Assembly (NCBI GenBank): GCA_902801295.1
Contig: CADCHN010000006.1
Location: forward strand, 38,886 to 102,885
Reading direction: 5' to 3'
DNA: 64,000 nucleotides
From: Oscillospiraceae bacterium
GTDB lineage: Bacteria; Bacillota; Clostridia; Oscillospirales; Oscillospiraceae
In this document: one piece after another, positions 40,906-50,080 of the stretch
How the letters are laid out: each line of letters begins with the position of its first letter
Numbering within the stretch: the stretch's first letter is position 1
Position numbers and translations under genes: made by a program
The notes under the pieces: generated by a model
What the model saw: the letters and a program-made list of their open reading frames with translations, nothing else
Database searches by the model: none
What the model was told of the DNA's origin: nothing

Positions 40906-42351
40906 ATGCATAAGAAAAAGAAAACACGCAGCGGCTCAGCCGGGATGATTGCCTTTCTGGTACTGGCCGCCTTATCCGCGCTGCTCTTCGGTCTCAACGG
41001 AGAGAAGTCGGAAGTCCTGATGCTCGGCGACGAGGAAATGAACGTGGAATACGGCAGCGAGTTTGTCGATCCCTGCGTGGAAATCGTCCGCACCGGCAAG
41101 GTGTTCAAGTTCATGAACGAGACCGAGCTGGTGCCCGCCGTGGAGCAGATGACGACGGACACGCTGGGCAAGTTCAAGATCCATTATCTCGTCGTCAACG
41201 ACGGCGAGGAGCAGCGCTTTGAGCGCATCGTCAATGTGGTGGACACCACGCCTCCGGCCATCACCGTGACCGATCCCGAGGGGACGGAGGGCGGCAGCTG
41301 GATGAACGGCTTTTCCGAGCCGGAGATCAGCGCCTACGACCTGGTGGACGGCGATCTGAGCGATGCGGTGCAGATCACGCACCTGGACGGCAAGGTCATC
41401 TACTCCGTCGCGGACGCGCAGGGCAATGAGGCCGTGCTGGAGCGCACGCCGCCCCAGGGCAGCGTCGCCCCGGAGATCATGCTCACCGGCGGCAGCGATT
41501 ATACCTTCACCGCGGCCATGGACTGGGTCGAGCCCGGCTACAGCGTCATCGACAGCGACGGCACGGACCTGAGCGAGCTGGTGCAGGTCAGCGGGTATGT
41601 GACGCCCTATAAGCTGGGCGACTACACGCTGAGTTATCAGCTCAGCAACAGCCGGGGCGACACGCTGCGCGCCTCCCGCACGGTGCATGTCGTCGCAGCC
41701 GAGCGCAAAGAGGCTGTCATCCCCGAGCAGAAGACCATCTACCTCACCTTCGACGACGGCCCGGGGCCGTACACCGATCAGCTGCTGGACCTGCTGGCCA
41801 AATACGACGTGAAGGCCACCTTTTTCGTCACCGGCAATTACCCGGACTACTACGACTGCATCGGCCGGGCTTACGACGAAGGGCATACGATCGCCGTGCA
41901 CACCTTCTGCCACGACTATCGGCAGATCTACCGCGGCGTGCAGGCCTATTTTGACGACTTCAAGGCCTGCGAGGATCTGATTTACGAGCAAACCGGCACT
42001 TACACGACGCTCTTCCGCTTCCCCGGCGGCAGCTCCAACACCGTCAGCAGCTTCAACCCCGGCATCATGGGCATGCTCGCGACCTATATGCGCGACATGG
42101 GCTATTATTACTTCGACTGGAACGTCTCCAGCGGCGACGCCAAGCCCGTGCAGATCCCGACCTACGAGGTCTACCGCAACGTCATCAACGGCTGCGCCCA
42201 GTACGACACCAACGTCGTGCTGCAGCACGACGTCAAGGACTTCAGCGTGGCGGCGGTGGAGGATATCATCAAATGGGGCCTGGAAAACGGCTATCAGTTC
42301 CTGCCCCTGCAGGAGGATTCCTACGGCGCCAGGCACAAAATCTTCAACTGA
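40906..42351 (+). CDS. Membrane-anchored polysaccharide deacetylase
   Basis: 481 aa. N-terminal signal anchor (residues 12-30, AGMIAFLVLAALSALLFGL), Ig-like/DUF5011-type domains (ITVTDPEGTEGGSW; VEPGYSVIDSDGTDLSELV) to about 265, then a NodB deacetylase domain with TFDDGPGPYTD (metal Asp), VHTFCHDY (metal His pair) and RFPGGSSNTV, and the late VVLQHDV His. Family role: removal of acetyl groups from peptidoglycan or surface glycans outside the cell. The ribosome binding site is weak. Confidence 0.87.
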   Translation: MHKKKKTRSGSAGMIAFLVLAALSALLFGLNGEKSEVLMLGDEEMNVEYGSEFVDPCVEIVRTGKVFKFMNETELVPAVEQMTTDTLGKFKIHYLVVNDGEEQRFERIVNVVDTTPPAITVTDPEGTEGGSWMNGFSEPEISAYDLVDGDLSDAVQITHLDGKVIYSVADAQGNEAVLERTPPQGSVAPEIMLTGGSDYTFTAAMDWVEPGYSVIDSDGTDLSELVQVSGYVTPYKLGDYTLSYQLSNSRGDTLRASRTVHVVAAERKEAVIPEQKTIYLTFDDGPGPYTDQLLDLLAKYDVKATFFVTGNYPDYYDCIGRAYDEGHTIAVHTFCHDYRQIYRGVQAYFDDFKACEDLIYEQTGTYTTLFRFPGGSSNTVSSFNPGIMGMLATYMRDMGYYYFDWNVSSGDAKPVQIPTYEVYRNVINGCAQYDTNVVLQHDVKDFSVAAVEDIIKWGLENGYQFLPLQEDSYGARHKIFN

Positions 42352-42360
42352 ACTAAAACA

Positions 42361-42394
42361 GACAAGCACCCGCCGCGGCGGGTGCTTGCTTGTC
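42361..42394 (+). terminator. Deacetylase terminator
   Basis: AAGCACCCGCC / GGCGGGTGCTT with a 2-nt loop, 12 nt after the stop; flanking GACA/TGTC extends it. Confidence 0.8.
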
Positions 42395-42429
42395 GTCTAT
42401 TTGGTTTACATAATGTGGTTTACGTAAAG

Positions 42430-42792
42430 TTATGCCTTCTCTTCCCCGTTCGGGTCCACGTATTCCTCCACGATGACGGCGGGATTGGCCGCGCGAACCG
42501 CCTCGACGATTTTCTCCGCGCTTTTCTCGCGCTCCACCATCAGGATCAGGGGTTTTTCCGCGCCGTAATCCAGCCGGACCTTGAACACCGGCACGCCGCG
42601 GCCGCAGCAGCACTGGGGATAATACAGCGAGGGCTGCGCGCGCAGGCTGGTGACCAGCGCCGTCGGCAGATACTGCCCTTCAAAATAGACGGCGTTTTTG
42701 GAGATTCTGTATTTTTCAATGCTCTCGGAGTCTTTGCGGTCTGCGCGGACGTCCGCGAGCTCCTTTCCTTCCACGATGCATTTCCAGGCCAT
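42430..42792 (-). CDS. Hypothetical 120-aa protein
   Basis: MAWKCIVEGKELADVRADRK, then beta-strands (AVYFEGQYLP, VFKVRLDYGAEKPLILMV) and a helix with VEEYVDPNGEEKA. The fold could be PH-like; no family recognised. AGAAAGGAGCGATCGAC precedes the ATG, and TTGATG-17-TAGGAT lies about 30 bp upstream. Confidence 0.6.
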   Translation of the reverse strand: MAWKCIVEGKELADVRADRKDSESIEKYRISKNAVYFEGQYLPTALVTSLRAQPSLYYPQCCCGRGVPVFKVRLDYGAEKPLILMVEREKSAEKIVEAVRAANPAVIVEEYVDPNGEEKA

Positions 42793-42866
42793 GTCGATCG
42801 CTCCTTTCTGTTTTCTTTATCCTACCACAGCGTGCTTTTCGCATCAAGCATTTCCCTTCGCTTTTC

Positions 42867-42895
42867 TTGACAAACGCGCGCAAAGATACTATCAT
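42867..42895 (+). promoter_or_regulatory. Promoter of the ECF S-component and coaX
   Basis: TTGACA (42867-42872), 17 bp, TATCAT (42890-42895). A short CCGGG/CCCGG hairpin is in the leader. Confidence 0.6.
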
Positions 42896-42947
42896 ATCCC
42901 TGCGCCGCACCGGGCCTGACCCGGGCGACAGCAGAAAGGAACTGAAT

Positions 42948-43532
42948 ATGGAAAACAAGCACATGAAAACCCGCACCCTGACGGGGCTGGCGATTTTCAC
43001 CGCCATTGTCATCGTCCTTGAGGCCGTCTCCGCCGCTGTCGGACACGTTGGCATCTTCACCTTCACGCTGGCTCTCGTGCCGATCGTGGTCGGCGCCGCC
43101 TTGTACGGCGTTGGCGCCGGCGCATGGCTGGGCTTTGTGTTCAGCGCCGTGGTCCTGATCAGCGGTGATGCCGCAGCCTTCCTGGCCGTCAACATTCCCG
43201 GCACCATCATCACCGTTCTGGCCAAGGGAACCTGCGCCGGTCTCGTCTCCGGCCTCATTTGCAAAGCGCTGTCCAGGCATGAGATCCCCTCCGTGGTCGC
43301 CGCCGCCATCTCCGCGCCGATTACGAACACCGGCATCTTCCTGCTCGGCTGCCTGCTGTTCTTCATGCCCACCATCAACGAGTGGGCCGCCGGCGCCGGT
43401 TTTGCCAGCGCGGGCAAATTCATGATCTTCGGCCTTGTGGGTGTGAATTTCCTGATTGAAATGGCCATCAGCATCGTCCTCAGCCCCGTGATCGTGCGGC
43501 TGGTTCGAATCGGCAGAAAAGGCAAGGTGTAA
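42948..43532 (+). CDS. ECF transporter S-component, probably for pantothenate
   Basis: 194 aa, six hydrophobic helices (GLAIFTAIVIVLEAVSAAVG; FTLALVPIVVGAALYG; AGAWLGFVFSAVVLISG), the size and pattern of ECF substrate-binding components. Needs the shared EcfA/A'/T module, which is not in the window. It lies 4 nt before coaX, whose substrate is pantothenate, so pantothenate (vitamin B5) uptake is the best guess. Confidence 0.75.
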   Translation: MENKHMKTRTLTGLAIFTAIVIVLEAVSAAVGHVGIFTFTLALVPIVVGAALYGVGAGAWLGFVFSAVVLISGDAAAFLAVNIPGTIITVLAKGTCAGLVSGLICKALSRHEIPSVVAAAISAPITNTGIFLLGCLLFFMPTINEWAAGAGFASAGKFMIFGLVGVNFLIEMAISIVLSPVIVRLVRIGRKGKV

Positions 43533-43536
43533 AACC

Positions 43537-44301
43537 ATGATCCTCGCAGTAGACGTCGGCAATACCAATATCGTGATCGGCTGCATCGAGCAGGGCGAGA
43601 TCCGCAGCACCGTGCGCGTGCGCACCGAGCCCGGACAGACCGCCGCCGAATACGGCATCAAGCTCAAGCAGCTGTTCGATTTCTTCGGCATCGACCCGAA
43701 CGGCTTTGAGGGAGCGATCCTCTCCTCCGTCGTTCCGCCGGTCAATGAGCCGCTGCGCCAGGCCATCGAGCTGCTGACCGGCGTCAAGTGCCTGATCGTC
43801 GGCCCGGGGATGAAAACCGGGATGAACGTGCGCATCGACGACCCCGGCACGCTCGGCTGCGACCTCGTCGTCGGCGGCGTGGCCGCCATCGCGGAGTACG
43901 GCGCGCCGCTCATCGTCGTCGATCTCGGCACCGCCACCACGATCACCCTGATCGACGAGAACCGCTGCTTCCGCGGCGGCGCGATCCTGCCCGGCGTCAA
44001 GCTCAGCTACTCGGCTCTCGCCGCCGGCACCAGCCTCCTGCCGGATATCTCCATCACCGCCCCGAAAAAGTGCATCGCCACGAACACCGTGGACTGCATG
44101 CGTTCCGGCGCCGTGTTCGGCACCGCCGCCACCATCGACGGCATGGTCGATCGCATGGAGGCCGAGCTTGGGCAGCCCTGCAAGGTCATCGCCACCGGCG
44201 GCCTTGCCGCGAGCATCGCGCCCTACTGCAAACGCAGCATCATCTGCGACGATCAGCTCCTGCTGAAAGGCCTCTGGACCCTGTACCGGAAAAACAACTG
44301 A
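43537..44301 (+). CDS. coaX: Type III pantothenate kinase
   Basis: 254 aa, usual length. LAVDVGNTNIVIG (phosphate loop), SSVVPPVNEPLRQAI, IVVDLGTATTITLID and IATGGLAASIAPYC are the family's motifs. First step of CoA synthesis. Co-transcribed with the S-component. Confidence 0.93.
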   Translation: MILAVDVGNTNIVIGCIEQGEIRSTVRVRTEPGQTAAEYGIKLKQLFDFFGIDPNGFEGAILSSVVPPVNEPLRQAIELLTGVKCLIVGPGMKTGMNVRIDDPGTLGCDLVVGGVAAIAEYGAPLIVVDLGTATTITLIDENRCFRGGAILPGVKLSYSALAAGTSLLPDISITAPKKCIATNTVDCMRSGAVFGTAATIDGMVDRMEAELGQPCKVIATGGLAASIAPYCKRSIICDDQLLLKGLWTLYRKNN

Positions 44302-44318
44302 ACGCGCTTCCGACCCTG

Positions 44319-44357
44319 CCGGCCCCGGATTTTTTCCGGGGCCGGTGTTCTTTTTTT
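44319..44357 (+). terminator. coaX terminator
   Basis: CCGGCCCCGGA / TCCGGGGCCGG, then a T-rich tract at 44348-44357. Confidence 0.9.
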
Positions 44358-44382
44358 CTTATTGATAAATAAATATCTATTA

Positions 44383-44411
44383 TTGGTTTTTTTGCCAAAT
44401 TCCTGTATAAT
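44383..44411 (+). promoter_or_regulatory. Promoter of the MMPL-GLUG operon
   Basis: TTGGTT (44383-44388), 17 bp, TATAAT (44406-44411), in an AT-rich stretch about 80 bp before the ATG. Confidence 0.55.
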
Positions 44412-44490
44412 GAATGTTTGAAGTGAAATGATCTCTGCCGGGGCGGAGGCTCTGCTCCCCGCTCTGCCGCGGAAAGGAAACTGGATCTGC

Positions 44491-46941
44491 ATGAACAGTA
44501 AAAACAAGCTGATGAACAGGATCGCGCAGTATATCGTCGACCGGCGCACGATGATTCTGATTCTCTTTACCGTGCTGGCTGCGGCCAGCATCTATACCAG
44601 CACGCTGGTTCAGACCAACGACAGTCTGGAGCACTTTCTCCCGCCGGACACCGAAACGCGGCTCGGGCTGGACATCATGGATGAGGAATTCGTCACCTAT
44701 GATACCGCCCAGGTCGTCGTGCGCAACATTTCCCTTGACCAGGCGGAGCGGATCGCGGCGCTGATCGAGGATGTTGCCAACGTCAAGGAAGTGGAATTTG
44801 ACGACAGCCCGGAGCATTACGAGGGCCTGTCCGCCCTCTATGACGTGACCTTCACCGGCTCGGGCGACGCCGCCGAGAGCAAGGCCGCGCTGGACGAGAT
44901 CGAACGGCTGATCGCCGACTACGACCTCTACGTCAACACCAAGGTCGGCAACCCGCTCAAGGCGATCATCGACAGCGAGATGGTCACGGTCGATATCATC
45001 GCCTTTGTCATCATCATTATCGTCCTGCTGATTACCTCGCGCACCTACGGCGAGATTCCCGTGCTGCTGCTGACCTTCGGCGCGGCGGCCCTGCTGAACA
45101 TGGGCACCAACTTCCTGATGGGCGAGATCTCCTTTGTCACCGACTCCATCGCCCTGGTGCTGCAGCTGGCGCTGGCGATCGACTACGCCATCATCCTCTG
45201 CCACCGCTTCACCGAGGAGCAGGCCGACAAGGCGCCGCGGGAGGCCGCCATCGCCGCGCTGAGCAAGGCGATCCCTGAAATCGCCGGCAGCAGTCTGACG
45301 ACCATCTCCGGCCTGCTGGCGCTGACCTTCATGCAGTACCGTCTCGGCGCGGATATGGGCTTTGTGCTGATTAAGGCCGTACTCATCAGTCTGCTGTCCG
45401 TGTTCTGCCTGATGCCCGGTCTGCTGGTGATGTTCTCCGGGCTCATCAACCGCACCGCTCATCGCAAGTTTTTGCCCGACGTGCCCTTCCTCGGCAAATT
45501 TGCCTACAAAACGCGCAAGGTGATCCCCTTCCTCTTTATTGCACTGCTGATCGGCTCCTACTTCTGCTCAAGCCGCGCCAACTACGTCTATGACCAGTAC
45601 AGCGTCGAATCCATCCGCAAAAACGAGATCCAGCTTGCCCGCGAAAAGATCAAATCCACCTTCGGCACGCCCAACACCTTCGCCATGATCATCCCCGCCG
45701 GCGACAACCGGAGTGAAAAGGAAATCGTCGCGGAGATCAAGGAACTGCGGCACACGGAGTCCGTCATCGGCCTGTCCGATATTGACGCCATCGACGACTA
45801 CAAGCTGCTCGACGAGGTGACGCCGCGCCAGTTTGCCGAGCTCATGGACATCGATTACGAGGTCGCGGAGCTGGCCTACGGCAGCTACGCGCTGGAGCAC
45901 AACGAGTACGGCAAGGCCGTGACCGGCATGGACAGCTACCGCATCGCCCTGCTGGACATCTTCGATTACCTGCTGGAGAGCAAGGACAATCTGACGCTCA
46001 ATCTGGACCAGGAGACGCAGGACAAGATCGACAAGATGAAAGAGGAGCTGGACGACGGCAAGCTGCAGCTTCTGAGCGACAACTGGAGCCGCATCGTCAT
46101 CGAGTCCGACGTGTCCTCCGAGGGGCCGGAGAGCTACGAATACCTCAGCGCCCTGCGCGGCATCGCGGCACGCTATTACGACACGAGCTTTATCGTTGGC
46201 GACACGACAAGCTGCAGCGACCTGAAGTCCTCCTTTGAAAAGGACAACACCGTCATCACGATCCTCGAGATTGTCTTTGTCACGCTGATTTTGATCTTCA
46301 CCTTCCACTCCACGGGCCTGCCCCTGCTGCTGATCGTCGTGATCCAGGGCAGTATCCTCATCAACTTCTCCTCGCCCTATCTGCTGCACAAGCCTCTGTT
46401 CTTCCTGACCTACCTCATCATCAGCGCGATCCAGATGGGCGCGAACATTGACTACGCCATCGTCATCTCCGACCGCTATCTGGAGGCGCGCGCCCACCTG
46501 GAGCCGAAAGAAGCCATTACCGACGCACTGAACAAGGCCTTCCCCACCGTCGTCACCTCCGGCACGATGATGGCCGCCGCCGGCGTCGTGATCGCGCTGG
46601 TGGCCTCCAACGAGACCATTTCCGCCATCGGCGTCTATCTCGGCAAGGGCACCTTGATCTCCATGCTGCTGGTCACCTGCGTCCTGCCGCAGATTCTTCT
46701 GCTGGGCGACCGCTTCATCAACAAAACGAGCTTTACCACCCACCGCGGCAATCTGTTCCGCGCCTCCGGCGCCATTCACCTGGACGGCCGCCTGCGCGGC
46801 TACGTCAACGGCTACATCGACGCCGAAGTCCACGGCCGCTTCAGCGGCGAAATCAACGCCAACCTGGACATTGACACCACCGTCTCCGCGCTTGACGATC
46901 CGGCCGGGTCGGCGGAGGAACGAGAGGAGGAAACCGTATGA
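44491..46941 (+). CDS. MMPL/RND-family transporter with bactofilin-like tail
   Basis: 816 aa. Two halves each with one helix, a large external domain and five helices, as in MMPL transporters (ALAIDYAIILCHRFTEEQ; AIQMGANIDYAIVISDRYLE, containing the conserved Asp-Tyr pair in each half). The end carries an added segment (GAIHLDGRLRGYVNGYIDAE, VHGRFSGEINANLDID) with the repeating I-x-G-x-hydrophobic pattern of short beta-helices such as bactofilins. Likely exports lipid or surface material with the coupled downstream protein. ATG 44491 has GGAAAGGAAACTGG upstream; ATG 44428 has none. Confidence 0.8.
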   Translation: MNSKNKLMNRIAQYIVDRRTMILILFTVLAAASIYTSTLVQTNDSLEHFLPPDTETRLGLDIMDEEFVTYDTAQVVVRNISLDQAERIAALIEDVANVKEVEFDDSPEHYEGLSALYDVTFTGSGDAAESKAALDEIERLIADYDLYVNTKVGNPLKAIIDSEMVTVDIIAFVIIIIVLLITSRTYGEIPVLLLTFGAAALLNMGTNFLMGEISFVTDSIALVLQLALAIDYAIILCHRFTEEQADKAPREAAIAALSKAIPEIAGSSLTTISGLLALTFMQYRLGADMGFVLIKAVLISLLSVFCLMPGLLVMFSGLINRTAHRKFLPDVPFLGKFAYKTRKVIPFLFIALLIGSYFCSSRANYVYDQYSVESIRKNEIQLAREKIKSTFGTPNTFAMIIPAGDNRSEKEIVAEIKELRHTESVIGLSDIDAIDDYKLLDEVTPRQFAELMDIDYEVAELAYGSYALEHNEYGKAVTGMDSYRIALLDIFDYLLESKDNLTLNLDQETQDKIDKMKEELDDGKLQLLSDNWSRIVIESDVSSEGPESYEYLSALRGIAARYYDTSFIVGDTTSCSDLKSSFEKDNTVITILEIVFVTLILIFTFHSTGLPLLLIVVIQGSILINFSSPYLLHKPLFFLTYLIISAIQMGANIDYAIVISDRYLEARAHLEPKEAITDALNKAFPTVVTSGTMMAAAGVVIALVASNETISAIGVYLGKGTLISMLLVTCVLPQILLLGDRFINKTSFTTHRGNLFRASGAIHLDGRLRGYVNGYIDAEVHGRFSGEINANLDIDTTVSALDDPAGSAEEREEETV

Positions 46942-49900
46942 AGCGCAAACCGCTTTCCGTGATTCTGGCGCTCGTGTGCCTCTTTGCGCTGTTTTTCTCT
47001 CTTCTGCCCGCCGCCTGCTTTGCCGACGAGCCGGAAACGGAGGAAGCGGCCGAAGAGGAAACCGAGACCCAGAATGCGCCTGAAAGCAAACTGGTTATCG
47101 GCACCGATGACAGCGTCGAGAAACGGACGATCACCATCAGCAGCGCGGAGGAATTTGAGGCCTTCTCGCGCGACTGCCGCAGCGGCTCCTGGTCGGTCGG
47201 ACTGACCGTCAAACTGCTGGCGGACATTGACTTTGAGGGGCGGGCCATTATGCCGGTTCCCTCCTTTTCCGGCAAGTTTTACGGCAACGGCCACCGGATC
47301 GAGAACTTCAGCTGCGCCGCCAACGGCTCCCACCAGGGCCTGTTCCGCTATGTGGAGAGCAACGGGCGCATCGTCAACCTCAAGGTAAGCGGCGAGATCA
47401 TGCCCGAGGGCAGCCGCTGCAGCGTCGGCGGCATCGTCGGCACCAACCGCGGCAGCATCATCGGCTGCAGCTTCAGCGGCGTTGTGGACGGCCTGATCTC
47501 CATCGGCGGCATCGCCGGGGAAAACCTCGGCGTCATCAGCCGCTGCAGCGCGGAGGGCTCGGTCAGCGGCAAGCACTTCACCGGCGGCATCGCCGGATAC
47601 AACGAGGGCTGCCTGCGCCACTGCACCAACAAGGCGGAGGTCAACATTGAAATCAAGGACGAGGCCGTCGATATCGAAACGCTGGACATCAAGGATTTCA
47701 TCGGCATCAATCTGGTCTCCACCGAGGACGGAAACACCGTCTCAGACATTGGCGGCATCGTCGGAATCAGCCTCGGCACCGTCGAGCACTGCACCAACAA
47801 AGGCACCGTCGGATATCAGCACTACGGCTACAACATCGGCGGCATCGCCGGGCGGCAATCGGGCTTTATCGAGGAATGCGCCAACTACGCGCCGGTCTTC
47901 GGCCGCAAGGACGTCGGCGGCATCGTCGGCCAGATGGAACCCTATCTGATTTTGGATGATTCCTCCTCCCTGGTCGATGAAATCAAAGCGCTGCAGGCGG
48001 CGATGGATCTGGCCATGAACAACATGGACGCCAATTCCGCCGCTCTCGGCTCCTCGGCCCAGCAGGTTCGCTCCAGCAGCACCAACATCGGCAGCCATTA
48101 CGCAGACGAATACGGCGAAGACTACATCAACCCCCAGACCCAGGAGGAAAAGGACGCCGAACGCGAACAAAAGCGCGAAAACTTCCAGAACGCCGTAAAC
48201 ACCGGCACCGACAAGGTCGGCGAAACCGCCGACAACCTGGGTGAGGACACCATCGGCAACATCACCGAGGGCAATCTCACCGACGAGGACTACGAGAAGA
48301 TCGGCACCGTCGGCACCGGTCTTGTCAATGACGGCGGCACAGCGCTGGGCAACCGGATTGAGGATCGTCGGGAGGAAAAATCCCGCGAACAGTCAGAAGC
48401 AGAGGCCGAAAACGCCCGGATGCGGGCCGAATACGCCTCGCTGGCTACCGGACTGAACACGATGGGCCGCACGCTGCACGGCACGATGTCCGGGCTGGCC
48501 GGGGACATGAAAAATGTCAACACGCATTACAGCAACATCCTGACCATGTTCACCAACGCCCTCTCCGGCAACCTGCAGATGCGCGTGATGGAGGACATCT
48601 CCGACCTGGACACCGACCAGGACATGGACGGCAAGGTGCTCTCCTGCGTCAACCACGGCGAAATCAACGGCGACACCAACACCGGCGGCATCACGGGCTC
48701 CATGGGCGTGGAGGCCGAGTTTGACCTGGAGGGGATCCTCACGGCCAACATTACCGACACCGTGCAGATTTCCACCGACTCCTACTTTGCCCGCTGCATC
48801 GTGCGCAAATGCGTCAACGACGGCGGCGTCACCGGCAAAAAGGATTACACCGGCGGCATCTGCGGGCTGGCGGAGCTGGGCGTCATCTCATCCTCCGAAA
48901 ACTACGGCGACGTCAGCGCCGGCGGCAACTACACCGGCGGTGTGATCGGACAGTCCAAGTCCATCGTCACCGGCAGCTATGCGCTGTGCTCGGTGGAGGG
49001 CGGCGAATACGTGGGGGGCATCGCCGGCCAGGGCAAGCGCGTCACGCTCTGCAGCTCCATTGTGTCGCTGGACGAAACCATCGCCTGCAGCGGCGCGATC
49101 TGCGGCTGGGCCGACGGCTCGGACGAGGATCTGTTCATCTACCGCAACACTTTTGTCAGCGACACCCTCGGCGGCGTCGACGGCATCAGCTACGAGGGCG
49201 CGGCCGAGCCGATCAGCTATCGCGAGCTGTATCAAAACGAGAACCTGCCCGAGCGCTTCAAGAGCCTGAAGGTCAGCTTCCGCGCCGAGGGCATGGTGAT
49301 CCGCGAGCTCAGCGTCCCCTACGGCGGCAGCGTCGATCCCGCGGATATCCCGCCGGTACCGGAGCTGCACGGCTACAGCGGCTACTGGCCGGAGACGGAT
49401 CTGACGAATCTCAGTGCCTCTGTCAGCGTCGACGCGATTTATCTCGACCGGCTGACCGGCCTGGCCGCCGATTATCAGCGCGAGGGCTCTCCCCTCTCCG
49501 TGGTCATCATCGAGGGTCTGTTTGAGCCGGACGCTCTGGTCACAGTCAGTCCCTGGAACGAGGGCATCGAGGTGCCCGCGCACTACATGCTCTGCGAGGG
49601 CATGAAGCTGGAGCTGAGCAGCCACGCGGCGGATCTGGAGTCCTACTCGGTGCACTACCTCTACCCGAAGACCTCCGTGCTGCGCGGCAGGCCGCAGCTG
49701 TACGTCGTGGCAGACGGAATACCCGTGGAGCGCCCCTACACCGTGGACGGCAGCTACATGATCTTCGACGCCACCGGCTCGGAGCTGTGCTTCTACGTGC
49801 AGGTCTGCGAGTATAACCGCAACCTGATGATCGCCAGCGCCGTCGGCGTTGCCGTGCTGCTGCTGATCCTCGCCGTGCTGGTGATCCATCTGCTGAAAAA

Positions 49901-50021
49901 GAGGAAGCGCCGCGCCGCGCTCGCCCCAAATACCGCGGAGGGAACGCAGGATTCGGCCGAGGCTGCGCCGGAAGCGGAGGCCGAGACCGCAGAGGCCGAA
50001 GAAGAACTCCCGGTTTCCTGA
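46938..50021 (+). CDS. GLUG-repeat surface protein coupled to the MMPL transporter
   Basis: 1027 aa, ATGA overlap with the transporter. Signal peptide (residues 1-29, ending ACFADE), GLUG repeats forming a beta-helix (GGIVGTNRGSIIGCSFSG, GGIAGENLGVISRCSAEG and others at about 150-330), a charged coiled-coil insert (about 345-540, many TxxVGETADNLGED-type turns), more GLUG units (GGICGLAELGVISSSENYGD, GGIAGQGKRVTLCSS), beta domains, and one membrane helix (about 960-985) before a charged cytoplasmic tail. Likely an external partner of the transporter. Confidence 0.78.
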   Translation: MKRKPLSVILALVCLFALFFSLLPAACFADEPETEEAAEEETETQNAPESKLVIGTDDSVEKRTITISSAEEFEAFSRDCRSGSWSVGLTVKLLADIDFEGRAIMPVPSFSGKFYGNGHRIENFSCAANGSHQGLFRYVESNGRIVNLKVSGEIMPEGSRCSVGGIVGTNRGSIIGCSFSGVVDGLISIGGIAGENLGVISRCSAEGSVSGKHFTGGIAGYNEGCLRHCTNKAEVNIEIKDEAVDIETLDIKDFIGINLVSTEDGNTVSDIGGIVGISLGTVEHCTNKGTVGYQHYGYNIGGIAGRQSGFIEECANYAPVFGRKDVGGIVGQMEPYLILDDSSSLVDEIKALQAAMDLAMNNMDANSAALGSSAQQVRSSSTNIGSHYADEYGEDYINPQTQEEKDAEREQKRENFQNAVNTGTDKVGETADNLGEDTIGNITEGNLTDEDYEKIGTVGTGLVNDGGTALGNRIEDRREEKSREQSEAEAENARMRAEYASLATGLNTMGRTLHGTMSGLAGDMKNVNTHYSNILTMFTNALSGNLQMRVMEDISDLDTDQDMDGKVLSCVNHGEINGDTNTGGITGSMGVEAEFDLEGILTANITDTVQISTDSYFARCIVRKCVNDGGVTGKKDYTGGICGLAELGVISSSENYGDVSAGGNYTGGVIGQSKSIVTGSYALCSVEGGEYVGGIAGQGKRVTLCSSIVSLDETIACSGAICGWADGSDEDLFIYRNTFVSDTLGGVDGISYEGAAEPISYRELYQNENLPERFKSLKVSFRAEGMVIRELSVPYGGSVDPADIPPVPELHGYSGYWPETDLTNLSASVSVDAIYLDRLTGLAADYQREGSPLSVVIIEGLFEPDALVTVSPWNEGIEVPAHYMLCEGMKLELSSHAADLESYSVHYLYPKTSVLRGRPQLYVVADGIPVERPYTVDGSYMIFDATGSELCFYVQVCEYNRNLMIASAVGVAVLLLILAVLVIHLLKKRKRRAALAPNTAEGTQDSAEAAPEAEAETAEAEEELPVS

Positions 50022-50029
50022 TAACATAG

Positions 50030-50066
50030 AAAGCGACCGCACCGAAGCCACGGTGCGGTCGCTTTT
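50030..50066. terminator. Terminator between convergent genes
   Basis: AAAGCGACCGCACCG / CGGTGCGGTCGCTTTTT with a 6-nt loop; usable in both directions. Confidence 0.9.
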
Positions 50067-50080
50067 TGGCAAAATGCAGT

